From NCBI GenBank assembly GCA_922989275.2, contig OV277870.1:23146742-23210741 (forward strand): 64,000 nt of DNA. The letters are read 5' to 3'. Below are positions 42,360-51,632 of this stretch, one piece after another; positions within the stretch are counted from its first letter, which is position 1; each line of letters starts with the position of its first letter. The notes below the pieces were generated by a model. The model was not told where the DNA came from, made no database searches, and saw only the letters and a program-made list of their open reading frames with translations. Source of the stretch: Gari tellinella. Its lineage: Eukaryota > Mollusca > Bivalvia > Cardiida > Psammobiidae. The translations under genes were made by a program, and so were the position numbers.

Positions 42360-43873
42360 TTAACCCTTTCCCTTATAGAAGCGACTTTTAGCACATGCTT
42401 TTTAGCTCACCTGAGCTAGCTCACCTGAGCTAGCTCAGGGTGAGCTTTTGCAATCCTTGAATGTCCGTCGTCCGTCGTCAACAATTTTAGTGTTTATTCT
42501 CTAGAGGTCACAATTTTAATCCAAACTTTCTGTAACTTGCTCAGATTGTATATTACCATAAGAGTTCGGATGAGTTCGATTATGGTTGAAATCTGACCAA
42601 TAGATCAAGAGTTATGAACCTTTGAATTGCTGAAAATGCCATATTTAACAGTGTTTCACTCTAGAGGCCACAATTTTTATCCAAACTTTCTGTAACTTGC
42701 TCAGATTGTATATTACCATAAGAGTTCGAATGAGTTTGATTATGATTGAAATCAGACTAAATGTTCAAGAGTTATCTACCTTTGAACTGCTGAAAATGCC
42801 ATATTTAACAGTGTTTACCCTCTAGAGGCCACAATTTTTATCCAATCTATGTCAAACGTGCTCAGATTCAATATTACTATAGGAGTTCAGATGAGATTGA
42901 TTATGATTGAAATCAGACGCATAGGTCGAGAGTTATCTACCTTTGAATTGCTGAAAATGCCTTATTTAAGGGTGTTTACACTCTAGAGGCCACAGTTTTT
43001 ACACAATCTTTCTCAAACTTGCTCATATTGTATATGACCCCAAGAGTTCAAATGAGTTTGATTATAGTTGTAATCAGACGCATAGGTCAAGAGTTATCTA
43101 CCTTTGAATTGCTGAAAATGCCATATTTAACAGTGTTTCTACTCTAGACGCCATAATTTTTATCCAGTCTTTTTCAAACTTGCTCAGATTGTATATTACC
43201 AAAAGAGTTGCAATAAGTGTGATTATGGTTGAAATCAAACTAATAGGTCAAAAGTTATCTGCCCTTAAATAGCTGAAAATGCCATATCTAACAGGGTTTA
43301 CACTCTTGCAACTACAGTTTTCATTGAATTTTGATTATACTTGCACACAAAGTATACAGCTATAAGTTCTCAAAGGAGTGCAATTAATTATTGTTGAAAT
43401 CTTATTGTTGTGGCAATAGTTATCTGCCCTTGATATACTTTGAAATGCTAGAAAAGGCTTCATTTCAGTTTAGTTTAGGTTCTAGTTATCTGCCCTTGAT
43501 GTACTCTACTATACTAGAATTATGAGGTTGTATTCCAAAACTGTTTACATGCTATACTACAAATTTGAATGGATTTAGATTAAAACGAGAGAAACAGAAA
43601 GGTATAGCTATCAGGCTTCAGTACAAGAGGTGAGCGATATCAGGGCCTTCAGGCCCTCTTGTTATTCATCCGCTGAAGAAAATAGTTCCAAATTATACCG
43701 TAATGAATATGTGTCATATTTAAAACTTTCTTTATTCTAGCAGGTAATAGCTTAAAGCAGGCTGAAAGAAAAGCAGAATGCGCCATATGGCGCATTCTGC
43801 TTTACTTTCAACCTGCTTTAAGTAGTCACCTATTTTCAAAACTAGAAAAACATGCTATCTAGGAATGGGTTAA
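42360..43873 (+). mobile_element. M1 element interrupted by an A element
   Basis: It runs from TTAACCCTTTCCC to GCACATGCTTTT, then the A element, then TTATTCATCCGCTGAAGAAA and the palindrome GCAGAATGCGCCATATGGCG, ending ATGGGTTAA. Uninterrupted copies at 21713 and 24875 read GCATTTTATTCATCC at this point. Confidence 0.9.
42404..43661 (+). mobile_element. A element, copy 2
   Basis: It starts AGCTCACCTGAGCTAGCTCA with the head sequence doubled (CTCACCTGAGCTAG twice). About five units of about 160 bp with GTTTACACTCTAGAGGCCAC and a 3' third like copy 1 follow. It ends GGTGAGCGATATCAGGGCCT then TCAGGCCCT and CTTG. It is inserted at a T tract with no duplication beyond T. Confidence 0.85.
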
Positions 43874-43940
43874 AAACACGTTCATGAAAAAATGCTCAAA
43901 ATAATCGCCTAGAAAAACATCTAGGTTATATATGAGAGTA

Positions 43941-44142
43941 TAGCCGTATTCGACTGCTCTAAGCAACATTCCAGTCAGTCGAATACAAAAAGTTGCGTTA
44001 AATCGCAACCTCTCTGTCCCTTGTTGTTTAAAGCAAAAAGAAAAATGTTGAGTTCGTTGAGTAACAGACGTCAAACGTAATCCATAAACAATTGTTTGAT
44101 TGGTCAGATTGATGCTATCATTTTGGCAGTCGAATACGCCTA
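43941..44142. mobile_element. TA-flanked short TIR element
   Basis: TAGCCGTATTCGACTGC at the left is inverted at the right as GCAGTCGAATACGCCTA. TA at both ends suggests a Tc1/mariner-type non-autonomous element. Confidence 0.65.
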
Positions 44143-44354
44143 ATGACTTATGTCAGATCAAAAAGTAGGTCACATCGGGTCATGAAGAAGGCCAGTCGGA
44201 CAAATGTTAGAAACGTTTCTGGAGCTCACATTTCCCTTATGGGCGCTACCAGGCTTCATGGCCTTCTTGTTTAATACATTCTACCATTTTAATAAAATTT
44301 AAGGACTAACAAAATAGTTATACATGTATGTATTTGCTTTTCTTTCTTTTTCAG

Positions 44355-44484
44355 ATAGATCTACATTAAACTTACCAATGTGACTGTTCTCAAGCAGTAC
44401 TCTCGCTGAGCGGCTGATAAAGCATTTAACAACAAAACGTACTTCAGAAATATGAACAACAAAACTACCGATGATCAACACATG
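44355..44484 (+). other. Predicted non-coding 5' exon of zinc-finger gene 3
   Basis: It follows TTTCTTTCTTTTTCAG and precedes GTTAGTGTT. It is similar to the exons at 17264 and 32497. The second acceptor TGTTTTTTACATACAG ends at 44672. Confidence 0.6.
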
Positions 44485-44734
44485 GTTAGTGTTATGTCTT
44501 ATTGTGTTATATAACTCTAAGTGTAGAATGTACAACGTAGACCTGGAATACTGACTATGAATATACACAGATTGAGGTAAAGTCATGTAAATCGTTTAAA
44601 CTGCCCTATCATGACAGACTATTTCTATAAATCACAAGACTAAGAGATAAGGTTGATGTTTTTTACATACAGCAAAATGGAGGAGTGATGTGTATCATGA
44701 ATTTCAGTTAATTACAACAGTTGTCTTATTCATA

Positions 44735-45913
44735 ATGCAAAAAACGGCAGAAGACCGGTTTGTGTGTGGTGTGTGTGGGCGATGTTTTAAGAGTTGTAGC
44801 CCTTTAGTCATACACATGAGAGTTCATAGAGAGAAACCATACGCATGCGACATAAGTGACAACGCATTTAATGGCAATACCATTTTAGTCGAGCAAAAGA
44901 CGCTTAATACAGATGCTAGTCGTTACAAATGTGATGACTATGAAAAATCATCTAAAAGTGCATCTAATTTAATCAGACACCAGATTACAGTAGAGAAACC
45001 CTTCTCGTGTGACATTTGTAAAAAGACATTTAAAGAGAAATGGTCTTTAAAAAGACATACGTTCGTACATACAGATGATAGACCTCACAAATGTGATACG
45101 TGTGAAAAGTCATTTAATCTTTCATGTAATTTAACCAGACATAAACGGATACATACAGGAGAGAGACCTTACACATGTGACATTTGTAAAAAGGCATTCA
45201 AAGACCAAAGCACTTTTAAAAGACACACCTTGCTGCATACAATAGTGAAACCCTACAAAGGTTTTGTGTGTGAAGAATCATTTAATGACAGAAGCATTTT
45301 AGTGGAGCATAAGAATACAGAAGTTGGACTTTACACGTGTGAGTTGTGTGGAAAATCTTATACCAGTTCATCTAATTTAATAAAACACAAACGGATACAT
45401 ACAGGAGAAAAACCCTTCACATGTGACATTTGTGAAAAGGCATTTAATCAACAAAGCACTTTAAAAACCCACAAGTTGTTTCATAAAAAAGAAAGACCTT
45501 ACAAATGCGATACATGTGAAAAGTCATTTAAAACTCCAAGTAATTTAATAAGACACGAACGGATACATACAGGAGAGACACCTTTCGCATGTGACATCTG
45601 TAAAAAGGCGTTTATGGATCAAAGCACTCTTAAAACACATCAGTTGTTTGTGCATACATTAGTGAAAGGCTACAAATGTGATGTGTGTGGAAAATCATTT
45701 AATGACAGAAGCATTTTAGCCGAGCATAAGACGCTTCATAAAGAAGTTCGACCTTTTATATGTGAAGTGTGTGGAAAATCCTTGATAAAACAATGCCATT
45801 TGATCAGGCACATGCGGATACATACAGGAGAGAAACCCTTCGTATGTGATATTTGTCAAAAAGCATTTAATGACCCAAGCTCTTTAAAAAAACACAAATT
45901 GCTACATAAATGA
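44735..45913 (+). CDS. C2H2 zinc-finger protein, 11 intact fingers (gene 3)
   Basis: A frame of 392 residues starts at ATG 44735 (MQKTAEDRFVCGVCG), aligned with the starts of genes 1 and 2; the upstream GTG at 44690 is not a likely start. Finger 1 is CGVCGRCFKSCSPLVIH. Two degenerate fingers follow: CDISDNAF has its second cysteine replaced by serine, and CDDYEKSS has tyrosine instead. A third degenerate finger, GFVCEESFNDRSILVEH, has its first cysteine replaced by glycine. Eleven fingers keep all four zinc ligands; one has H-x4-H (HQLFVH). Linkers are less regular than in gene 1. The frame ends HKLLHK at a TGA, and finger-like bases (TGTCTTGAAAAGCATTTAA) follow, so the 3' end is truncated. 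A nuclear DNA-binding role is expected from the family; no other domain is seen. Confidence 0.85.
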   Translation: MQKTAEDRFVCGVCGRCFKSCSPLVIHMRVHREKPYACDISDNAFNGNTILVEQKTLNTDASRYKCDDYEKSSKSASNLIRHQITVEKPFSCDICKKTFKEKWSLKRHTFVHTDDRPHKCDTCEKSFNLSCNLTRHKRIHTGERPYTCDICKKAFKDQSTFKRHTLLHTIVKPYKGFVCEESFNDRSILVEHKNTEVGLYTCELCGKSYTSSSNLIKHKRIHTGEKPFTCDICEKAFNQQSTLKTHKLFHKKERPYKCDTCEKSFKTPSNLIRHERIHTGETPFACDICKKAFMDQSTLKTHQLFVHTLVKGYKCDVCGKSFNDRSILAEHKTLHKEVRPFICEVCGKSLIKQCHLIRHMRIHTGEKPFVCDICQKAFNDPSSLKKHKLLHK

Positions 45914-45934
45914 GTGACATGTCTTGAAAAGCAT

Positions 45935-46186
45935 TTAACCCTTTCCCCCATAGAAGCGCTTTTTAGCGCATTCAGTTTATTCCTCCGCTGAAGAAAATAG
46001 TTCCAAATTTATACAGTCATGAACATGTATCATAAAAAAATAAATATTTTCTTTATTCTAGCAGGTGGAAACTTAAAGCAGGCTGAAAGTAAAGCAGAAT
46101 GCGCCCTAAGGCGCATTCGGCTTTATTTTCAACCTGCTTTAAGTAGTCACATATTTTCAAAACTAGAAACAGGCTGTGAGGTAAAG
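45935..46186 (+). mobile_element. M1 TTAA element in the finger tail of gene 3
   Basis: TTAACCCTTTCCCCC starts within AAAAGCATTTAA, a finger core sequence. The palindrome GCAGAATGCGCCCTAAGGCG then CATTCGGC is near 46096. The end GAGGTAAAG is followed at once by TTCATCTAGTTTAATCAGTC, the next part of the same finger. Confidence 0.85.
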
Positions 46187-46221
46187 TTCATCTAGTTTAA
46201 TCAGTCACAAACGGATTCATT
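46187..46221 (+). pseudogene. Finger remnant after the M1 insertion
   Basis: TTCATCTAGTTTAATCAGTC then ACAAACGGATTCAT encodes the SSSLISHKRIH part of a finger. It is the only piece of the tail left after the M1 element. Confidence 0.75.
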
Positions 46222-46440
46222 TTCTAGTTTTGAAGAAAGGTCTATATCTATCTATCTATTCATTCTGCCTCACATCCTCACGGGTAATTTCGGGCAGTGC
46301 GCTTAAAGCAGATTGAAAGTAAAACAGAGGGGGCATTCTGCTTTACTTTCAGTCTAGTTCAAACTATAATCTGCAAGAGTATAGAAAATATTTCTTATAA
46401 TACATATTCAGAATATTTGTAACTCTGGTATTCTGGTCTG
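46222..46440 (-). mobile_element. M1, degenerate reverse copy
   Basis: TTTCTAGTTTTGAAGAAAGG then AAAGCAGATTGAAAGTAAAA and GCATTCTGCTTTACTTTCAG form a shortened palindrome near 46305-46362. The ends are lost. Confidence 0.55.
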
Positions 46441-46994
46441 GGTTCAAATATCTAGTTCAATACCTCATATTTTTAGATCGATGTAAATGGGGTGTTGGTC
46501 TGGCAACTTGTCTCCAGGAGTTGCAATATGACTGAAATACTGTTATTTAAAGCGACTTAAACCCCTATTTCAACAACAAGATTTACACATTATTTTAAGT
46601 TGAGAAGCCTAAATATGAATGTAAAACAGTTCAGATTTAGGTCAGACGCCAGCAAAGTCGAGATCAGCAGGCAAATAGTTAATTTCATGCTAATTTTGCC
46701 AAATGCCATATAAAAGTTTAATGCTTTGCAAATGGACAAAGTAAAAGTTAAGTTTTTCTTTGAAGAGAAATATTCACAAATTGTGCAATATATACATACT
46801 TTTTGAGAATGTGGCGAAAGCTCAGATGAGAAAAGCCCATTACATGTACTTATTTGATATGTACAAAATGTGCATGGATGAAATAAATTGTTTTTACAAC
46901 TTTATGTACATGTTAACTTTTTATATCATATTCTCAAATGTCATCTTTTTTGTACTGAAGTTATATTGATACCATCAGAAAGTTTATAAGGACC
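46441..46994. other. Unassigned AT-rich stretch
   Basis: No gene recognised. The open frame at 46760-46969 is compositionally biased, with no recognisable domain. Confidence 0.4.
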
Positions 46995-47127
46995 CGCACA
47001 ACAAAGCGTTTAAGATAAGTCTGAGATTGTTTTCAAGTTTCTGATTGGTCAGATTTGAGCAGAATGCTCAAATCTGACCAATCAAAAGCTTGAGAATCTC
47101 AGATTAATCTGAAACGCTTTGTTATGC
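46995..47127. mobile_element. M5 fold-back
   Basis: AAAGCGTTTAAGATAAGTCT..CTGATTGGTCAGATTTGAGC pairs with GCTCAAATCTGACCAATCAA..AATCTGAAACGCTTTGTTA. Confidence 0.85.
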
Positions 47128-47181
47128 CTGAATGTCAAACAGTTTGGATTCCAGATACTGGTCAGTGTTCCTGTGGCTAGT

Positions 47182-47432
47182 TTAACTCTTTCCTCCCTAG
47201 TCCCGCATATTGGCGTTGTTTTCAAACAGTGTACATGTGAGGAGTACACTTGTCCTGTACAAACAGTGAAGACCCAGATCAGAGGGCTCCGAAAGGAGCC
47301 CTCTGATCAGGGTCTTCACTGTTTGTCATAATGCCAAACATTGACAAAAACAACCCTTAAAAGTCAGAAATGGACTAGACAAAAATGGAAACTGGAATTG
47401 TCCATTTAAAGTTTCAGGGAGGAAAGAGTTAA
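47182..47432 (+). mobile_element. M3 TTAA element, complete
   Basis: The ends TTAACTCTTTCCTCCCT and AGGGAGGAAAGAGTTAA are perfect inverse copies of 17 bp. The centre is a near-perfect stem, AACAGTGAAGACCCAGATCA..GGGCTCCGAAAGGAGCCC..TGATCAGGGTCTTCACTGTT. Length 251 bp. This is the best-preserved M3 copy. Confidence 0.92.
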
Positions 47433-47459
47433 GCCAGAGCATTTACCCAAAAATCTGAT

Positions 47460-48500
47460 CACTACCATTGGATCTTTTATTTGTTTAGAATTATTGATTG
47501 CATAACTCATGATACATTTGTAATGCTTGAGCATGGGTTGGTATATGTGGACAAGCTGAAAGCAGCGATTATGCACAGTTTTCATATCAGTCTTCCAGGG
47601 ATCCAGATAAGAGGAGTAAACTGATCAGTACCACTAGATTTCATTTACATACACATGTATTTAGATTTTTATTGCGTTACTCATGATACATTTTTAATGC
47701 TTGAGCATGGTTTGGTATATGAGGACATGCTGAAAGCAGCGAATATGCACCAAAATAGAATACAGTTTTCATATCAGTCCACCAGGGCTCCAGATAAGAG
47801 GAGTAAACTAATCAACACCACTGGATTTCATTTATTTAGAATTATTGATTGCATAACTCATGATACATTTGTAATGCTTGAGCATGGGTTGGTATATGTG
47901 GACAAGCTGAAAGCAGCGAATATGCACAGTTTTCATATCAGTCTTCCAGGGATCCAGATAAGAGGAGTAAACTGATCAGTACCACTAGATTTCATTTACA
48001 TACACATGTATTTAGATTTTTATTGCGTTACTCATGATACATTTTTAATGCTTGAGCATGGTTTGGTATATGAGGACATGCTGAAAGCAGCGAATATGCA
48101 CCAACATATCATACAGTTTTCATATCAGTCCTCCAGGGCTCCAGATAAGAGGAGTAAACTAATCAGTACCACTAGATTTCATTTATTTAGATTTTTATTG
48201 CATTACTCATGATACATTTGTAATGCTTGAGCATGGTTTGGTAGTCTATATGTAGACATGATGAGTGCAGTGAATATGCACCAAAATATCATACAGTTTT
48301 CATATCAGTCCTCCAGGGCTCCAGTTAAGAGGAGTAAACTAATCAGTACCACTAGATTTTATTTATTTAGATTTTTATTGCATTAGTCATGATACATTTG
48401 TAATGCTTGAGCATGGTTTGGTAGTCTATATGTAGACATGATGAGTGCAATGAATATGCACCAAAATATCATACAGTTTTCAGATGAGTCCTCCAGGAAA
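47460..48500 (+). repeat. Tandem array of about 175-bp units fused to an M4 half
   Basis: Six units contain ACTCATGATACATTTGTAAT, GCTTGAGCATGGTTTGGTA and CTCCAGGGCTCCAGATAAGA. Units 1 and 3 share one variant (GGTATATGTGGACAAGCTGA) and units 2 and 4 another (GGTATATGAGGACATGCTGA), giving a two-unit period near 351. Units 5 and 6 share a third variant. The array runs into an M4 right half ending at 48591. Confidence 0.85.
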
Positions 48501-48591
48501 ATCGAGACGATTCGAACGAGTAGTGACACCATAGGGTTTAATGCAGAAATAAAGATTTTAGTTTGAAATACTCTCCTTATCTGGAGCCCTG
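48501..48591 (+). mobile_element. M4 right half
   Basis: GAGACGATTCGAACGAGTAG then TGACACCATAGGGTTTAATG and CTTATCTGGAGCCCT. It ends the tandem array, whose units each carry the M4 left terminus. Confidence 0.8.
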
Positions 48592-48769
48592 AATCCTCTT
48601 CTCTTAAATCAGATTTTACATGTCACACGTTTAACCGATTGCCCGTTACCCCAGTGATAATTTTAGAAATCAGATGAATGAGTCCTCGGGATGCACATTC
48701 TGTAAAACAATGAGTCTTTGAGACAAACATTGAGTCCTTAAGTGAAAAATTAACACAATATCCCACCAC

Positions 48770-48910
48770 TTATTTCTAGTTTTGAAGACAGATGACCACT
48801 TAAAGCAGGTTGAAAGTAAAGTAGAATGTGCTTTACTTTCAACCTGCTTTAAGCTGCTAATTGCTACTAATAAGTTATTAAAGGCCAGAAAAGCTATGGG
48901 TCCATGGGAC
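48770..48910 (-). mobile_element. M1 core fragment
   Basis: CTTAAAGCAGGTTGAAAGTA then AAGTAGAATGTG and CTTTACTTTCAACCTGCTTT. The stem is shorter than usual. Ends unclear. Confidence 0.6.
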
Positions 48911-49030
48911 TCGCAACTTTTTAGATAATGAGTCCCTGGCAAATTTAATGAGTATAGGACTCGGGATGCACAGGTAAAATTATCACTCTTACCCCATAGT
49001 GCGTGTCTATCTTTGAAGACAGGTAAACAC

Positions 49031-49290
49031 TTAACCCATTACTGCATATATACGCAGTTTTACTTCTTTAATTTATTCCTCCACTGAAGAAAACAATTCC
49101 AATTTATACAGTCATGACTCATGAATATTTACTATCAGAAATTATTCTATATTCTTGCAGATAGTAGCTTAAAGCAGGCTAAAAGTAAAGCAGAATGTGC
49201 CTTCAGGTGCATTCTTCTTTTTACTTTCAAGCTGCTTAAAGTGGCCACCTATCTTCACTATTAGAAACAGGCTATGGGCTTAAGGGTTAA
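49031..49290 (+). mobile_element. M1 TTAA element
   Basis: TTAACCCATTACTGC at the left and GGGCTTAAGGGTTAA at the right, with CCACTGAAGAAAACAATTCC. The palindrome has a slip (TTCTTCTTTTTACTTTC) in the right arm. Confidence 0.8.
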
Positions 49291-50050
49291 AGTAGGTTGA
49301 AAGTAAATACAGAAAATATTATAGAGAAATGATTTGCTAAAGAAAGGCTACTCTTGTATTCTTGATATTGAGTTGTCTCTCTTTCACTTTACAATCGGAA
49401 GGTTGCAATGTTGCTATTCTGATATTATAGTGATGTGAAAATAAAATGTATCCTTCACAACATAATCACCACCTTTATCCAATTTTAAACATTATTTTCT
49501 GGTATTGTTTGTATCTCAATAATAATAAAATTTCATTCTGCTTAGGCCAAATAAAAAAAATACATGTATTTCCTATTACATGCCAAAAAAAAAATAGGGA
49601 CGGACGGTCGGAAAATCTTTTTTTTTTTTAAACATTCAGTAATACATTTAACTTTCTGATGGAGTATTTTATATATGATAATGTATAAATGTTTTTTATT
49701 GTACAAAGTCCTGGACCATACATAAAAACCCCTTATACGTAAATATCCATTCAAATTATTGTTGATTTTATTGATTAGTCCCAAAACCAAAATTATCTTA
49801 AAAATCTAAACCGGTATGATTGTTTATAATAATGATATAACAAGACGGCAACGTAGACAGATGGAATGAGTAATGTTTTGAAATGTGCTGTATGCATGTG
49901 TAATGTGTCATTCAAATGTGCTGTCTGCATGTTGAATGTCGCAAAAATGGCCGACATTTGCCAATACATTTTTCGTAAAGAGAAAAAAAAGTTTAGGGTC
50001 GGTCGGTTAACCGGAAACACAGGTACTTTTTTATTTGGCCTCACTGCCAG
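49291..50050. other. Unassigned AT-rich stretch
   Basis: AT-rich with A and T runs near 49550-49630. No gene recognised. GTGCTGTATGCATGTGTAAT and GTGCTGTCTGCATGTTGAAT (49885-49945) are a short tandem pair. Confidence 0.4.
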
Positions 50051-50165
50051 CCTGTTTGAAGCTACCATCTGCTAGGATATAGAAACTCTTTATTATGGTG
50101 CATACTCATTACTCTATAGAATCTATATCGGAACTGTTTTCGTCAGCGGAGGAATAAATTATTTT
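50051..50165 (-). mobile_element. M1 fragment, reverse
   Basis: CCTGTTTGAAGCTACCATCT, GCTAGGATATAGAAA and GGAACTGTTTTCGTCAGCGG match the reversed body of M1. The palindrome is missing. Confidence 0.55.
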
Positions 50166-50201
50166 TCGATTTCCACTAAATATACATACCCAGGCCCTGT
50201 T

Positions 50202-50310
50202 ATAAAGCGTTTGGGAGAGTCTGAGATCGTTCTCCAGCATTTGCTCAAATCTGACCAATCAAATGCTTGAGAACGATCTCAGACTCAACTCAAAACGCTT
50301 TATAACCTTT
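50202..50310. mobile_element. M5 fold-back
   Basis: TATAAAGCGTTTGGGAGAGT..AGATCGTTCTCCAGCATTTG pairs with CAAATGCTTGAGAACGATCT..CAACTCAAAACGCTTTATA. Confidence 0.85.
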
Positions 50311-50378
50311 AACCCAGGTATCGCTAAAATACGTTAGTCTTGCTATGGATGCGATATCTAACTATTCAAAGTTCCTGT

Positions 50379-50592
50379 TTAACTCTGTGCATGCTGGGTA
50401 TTGTTTTCGTATGCAGCAGTTGTCGTCTGCGTGTTCTAAAATTAAAATGTTCAATTTTTTCTCTCCAAAACAAGGTCAGAATGTCAAACAGCTTTGGATC
50501 CTGATGAGACGCCGCGTTACGCGGCGTCTCATCTGGATTTCAAACTGTTTGCACAGATAATCGTGATTCCGCCGCCAGCATGCAAAGAGTTT
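50379..50592. mobile_element. M2-type element with GCATGCTGG ends
   Basis: TTAACTCTGTGCATGCTGG at the left is inverted at the right as CCAGCATGCAAAGAGTT. The central stem GATGAGACGCCGCGTTACGC then GGCGTCTCATC is perfect. It resembles 25178-25391. Confidence 0.85.
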
Positions 50593-50929
50593 GGTAAAAA
50601 TGTATTTTGTTTAGTTTCATGAAATATTATGCAATAGTTGGAAATAAAATATGCTTTCTGTTCTGATTTGTTCATGTTTTATTAAATTTCTACCACCGTC
50701 CAGGGAACCTGCTGAGGTTTTTCCTTCAAAACTAATGACTGAAAACTTTTTCAGCGGAGCTGTATGGTATCTATTTAGACCAAGCATTTGCAAATTCTCT
50801 ACCAATGATGTTTTTTCATTAAATTATTTCTAACTTAGATTCTCCATTATTTAGAGGTAAAAGATTCATATCAAAACTCAGGCTTAACCCTTTACAACAT
50901 AACCTATATCTAGTTTTGGAAACAGGTGA

Positions 50930-51300
50930 CTTCTTAAAGACTTTTCCTTAGTCCACTGAGGGACTCCCCCCACATTGTCTCGATAGTATGAGAATTTAAC
51001 TGTCAAAGCATGAATCACAAGCTTTCACCGGGTATACAATCTCAGTTGGTGTGAAATTACAGGTAACTAAATCCCAAGTTGTCTAGAGAGGCCCTCAAAT
51101 ACTCACACTCAAGTTTTTTTTCAATGGGTTTTACTAACCTAACTAACAAATTTAAGGTACGGGCCTCACATGAAACGCTTGGGTGAGTATACCCCTAGAC
51201 ATGTTAGCAGTAACGGACAAAACTTGCACGTGGAGGCATGCTTTGATAGCTGGTTAAGTGTTATGACCAAAAGGTCGTCAGGAGATATCTTTAAAGCAGG
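50930..51300 (+). repeat. Unclassified repeat G, copy 2
   Basis: AAAGACTTTTCCTTAGTCC, CATTGTCTCGATAGTATGAG, AACTGTCAAAGCATGAATCA and GTTATGACC occur in the same order as in 38580-38910. This copy is longer by an internal segment. Confidence 0.6.
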
Positions 51301-51632
51301 TTGAACGTATTTAGCAGAATGTTTTTATGGAAGGATAGTATATAAGCTAGACAGAAATGCAACAAAAGTGTCGGTTCATCAATATTTATTCATGATATGC
51401 CCGGTTTTGTCGAGATAGGGTGAGAATATACTGACAATCAGTACTGTTGTACCCTTTGACTCTATATATACCTTCTGACAATTTTTCCCCTTCAAAATCA
51501 ATCGTGTCGGATCCCTGTGCTAAAAAGGGTATGAGGGGAAAGGGTAAGTTTGGCTTTCATTAGTTAATCAAACTTACCTAAGCAGTTGCCTCTCTTAACC
51601 CAGTACTCCATAAATATGTGTTTTTTCTCATT

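Larger units (their letters stand above)
41742..44269 (+). mobile_element. H element, Helentron-like, carrying nested elements
   Basis: It starts AGCTCACCTGAGCAGCAAAG then TGCTTCATATGAGCT. The units contain CCTTGACAAAATCTAGA and TAGGTCAAAACATAAGAAAA. The end, after the nest, is GGCTTCATGGCC then TT and CTTG. An M1 with an A element (42360-43873) and a TA-flanked element (43941-44142) sit inside it. Confidence 0.65.
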
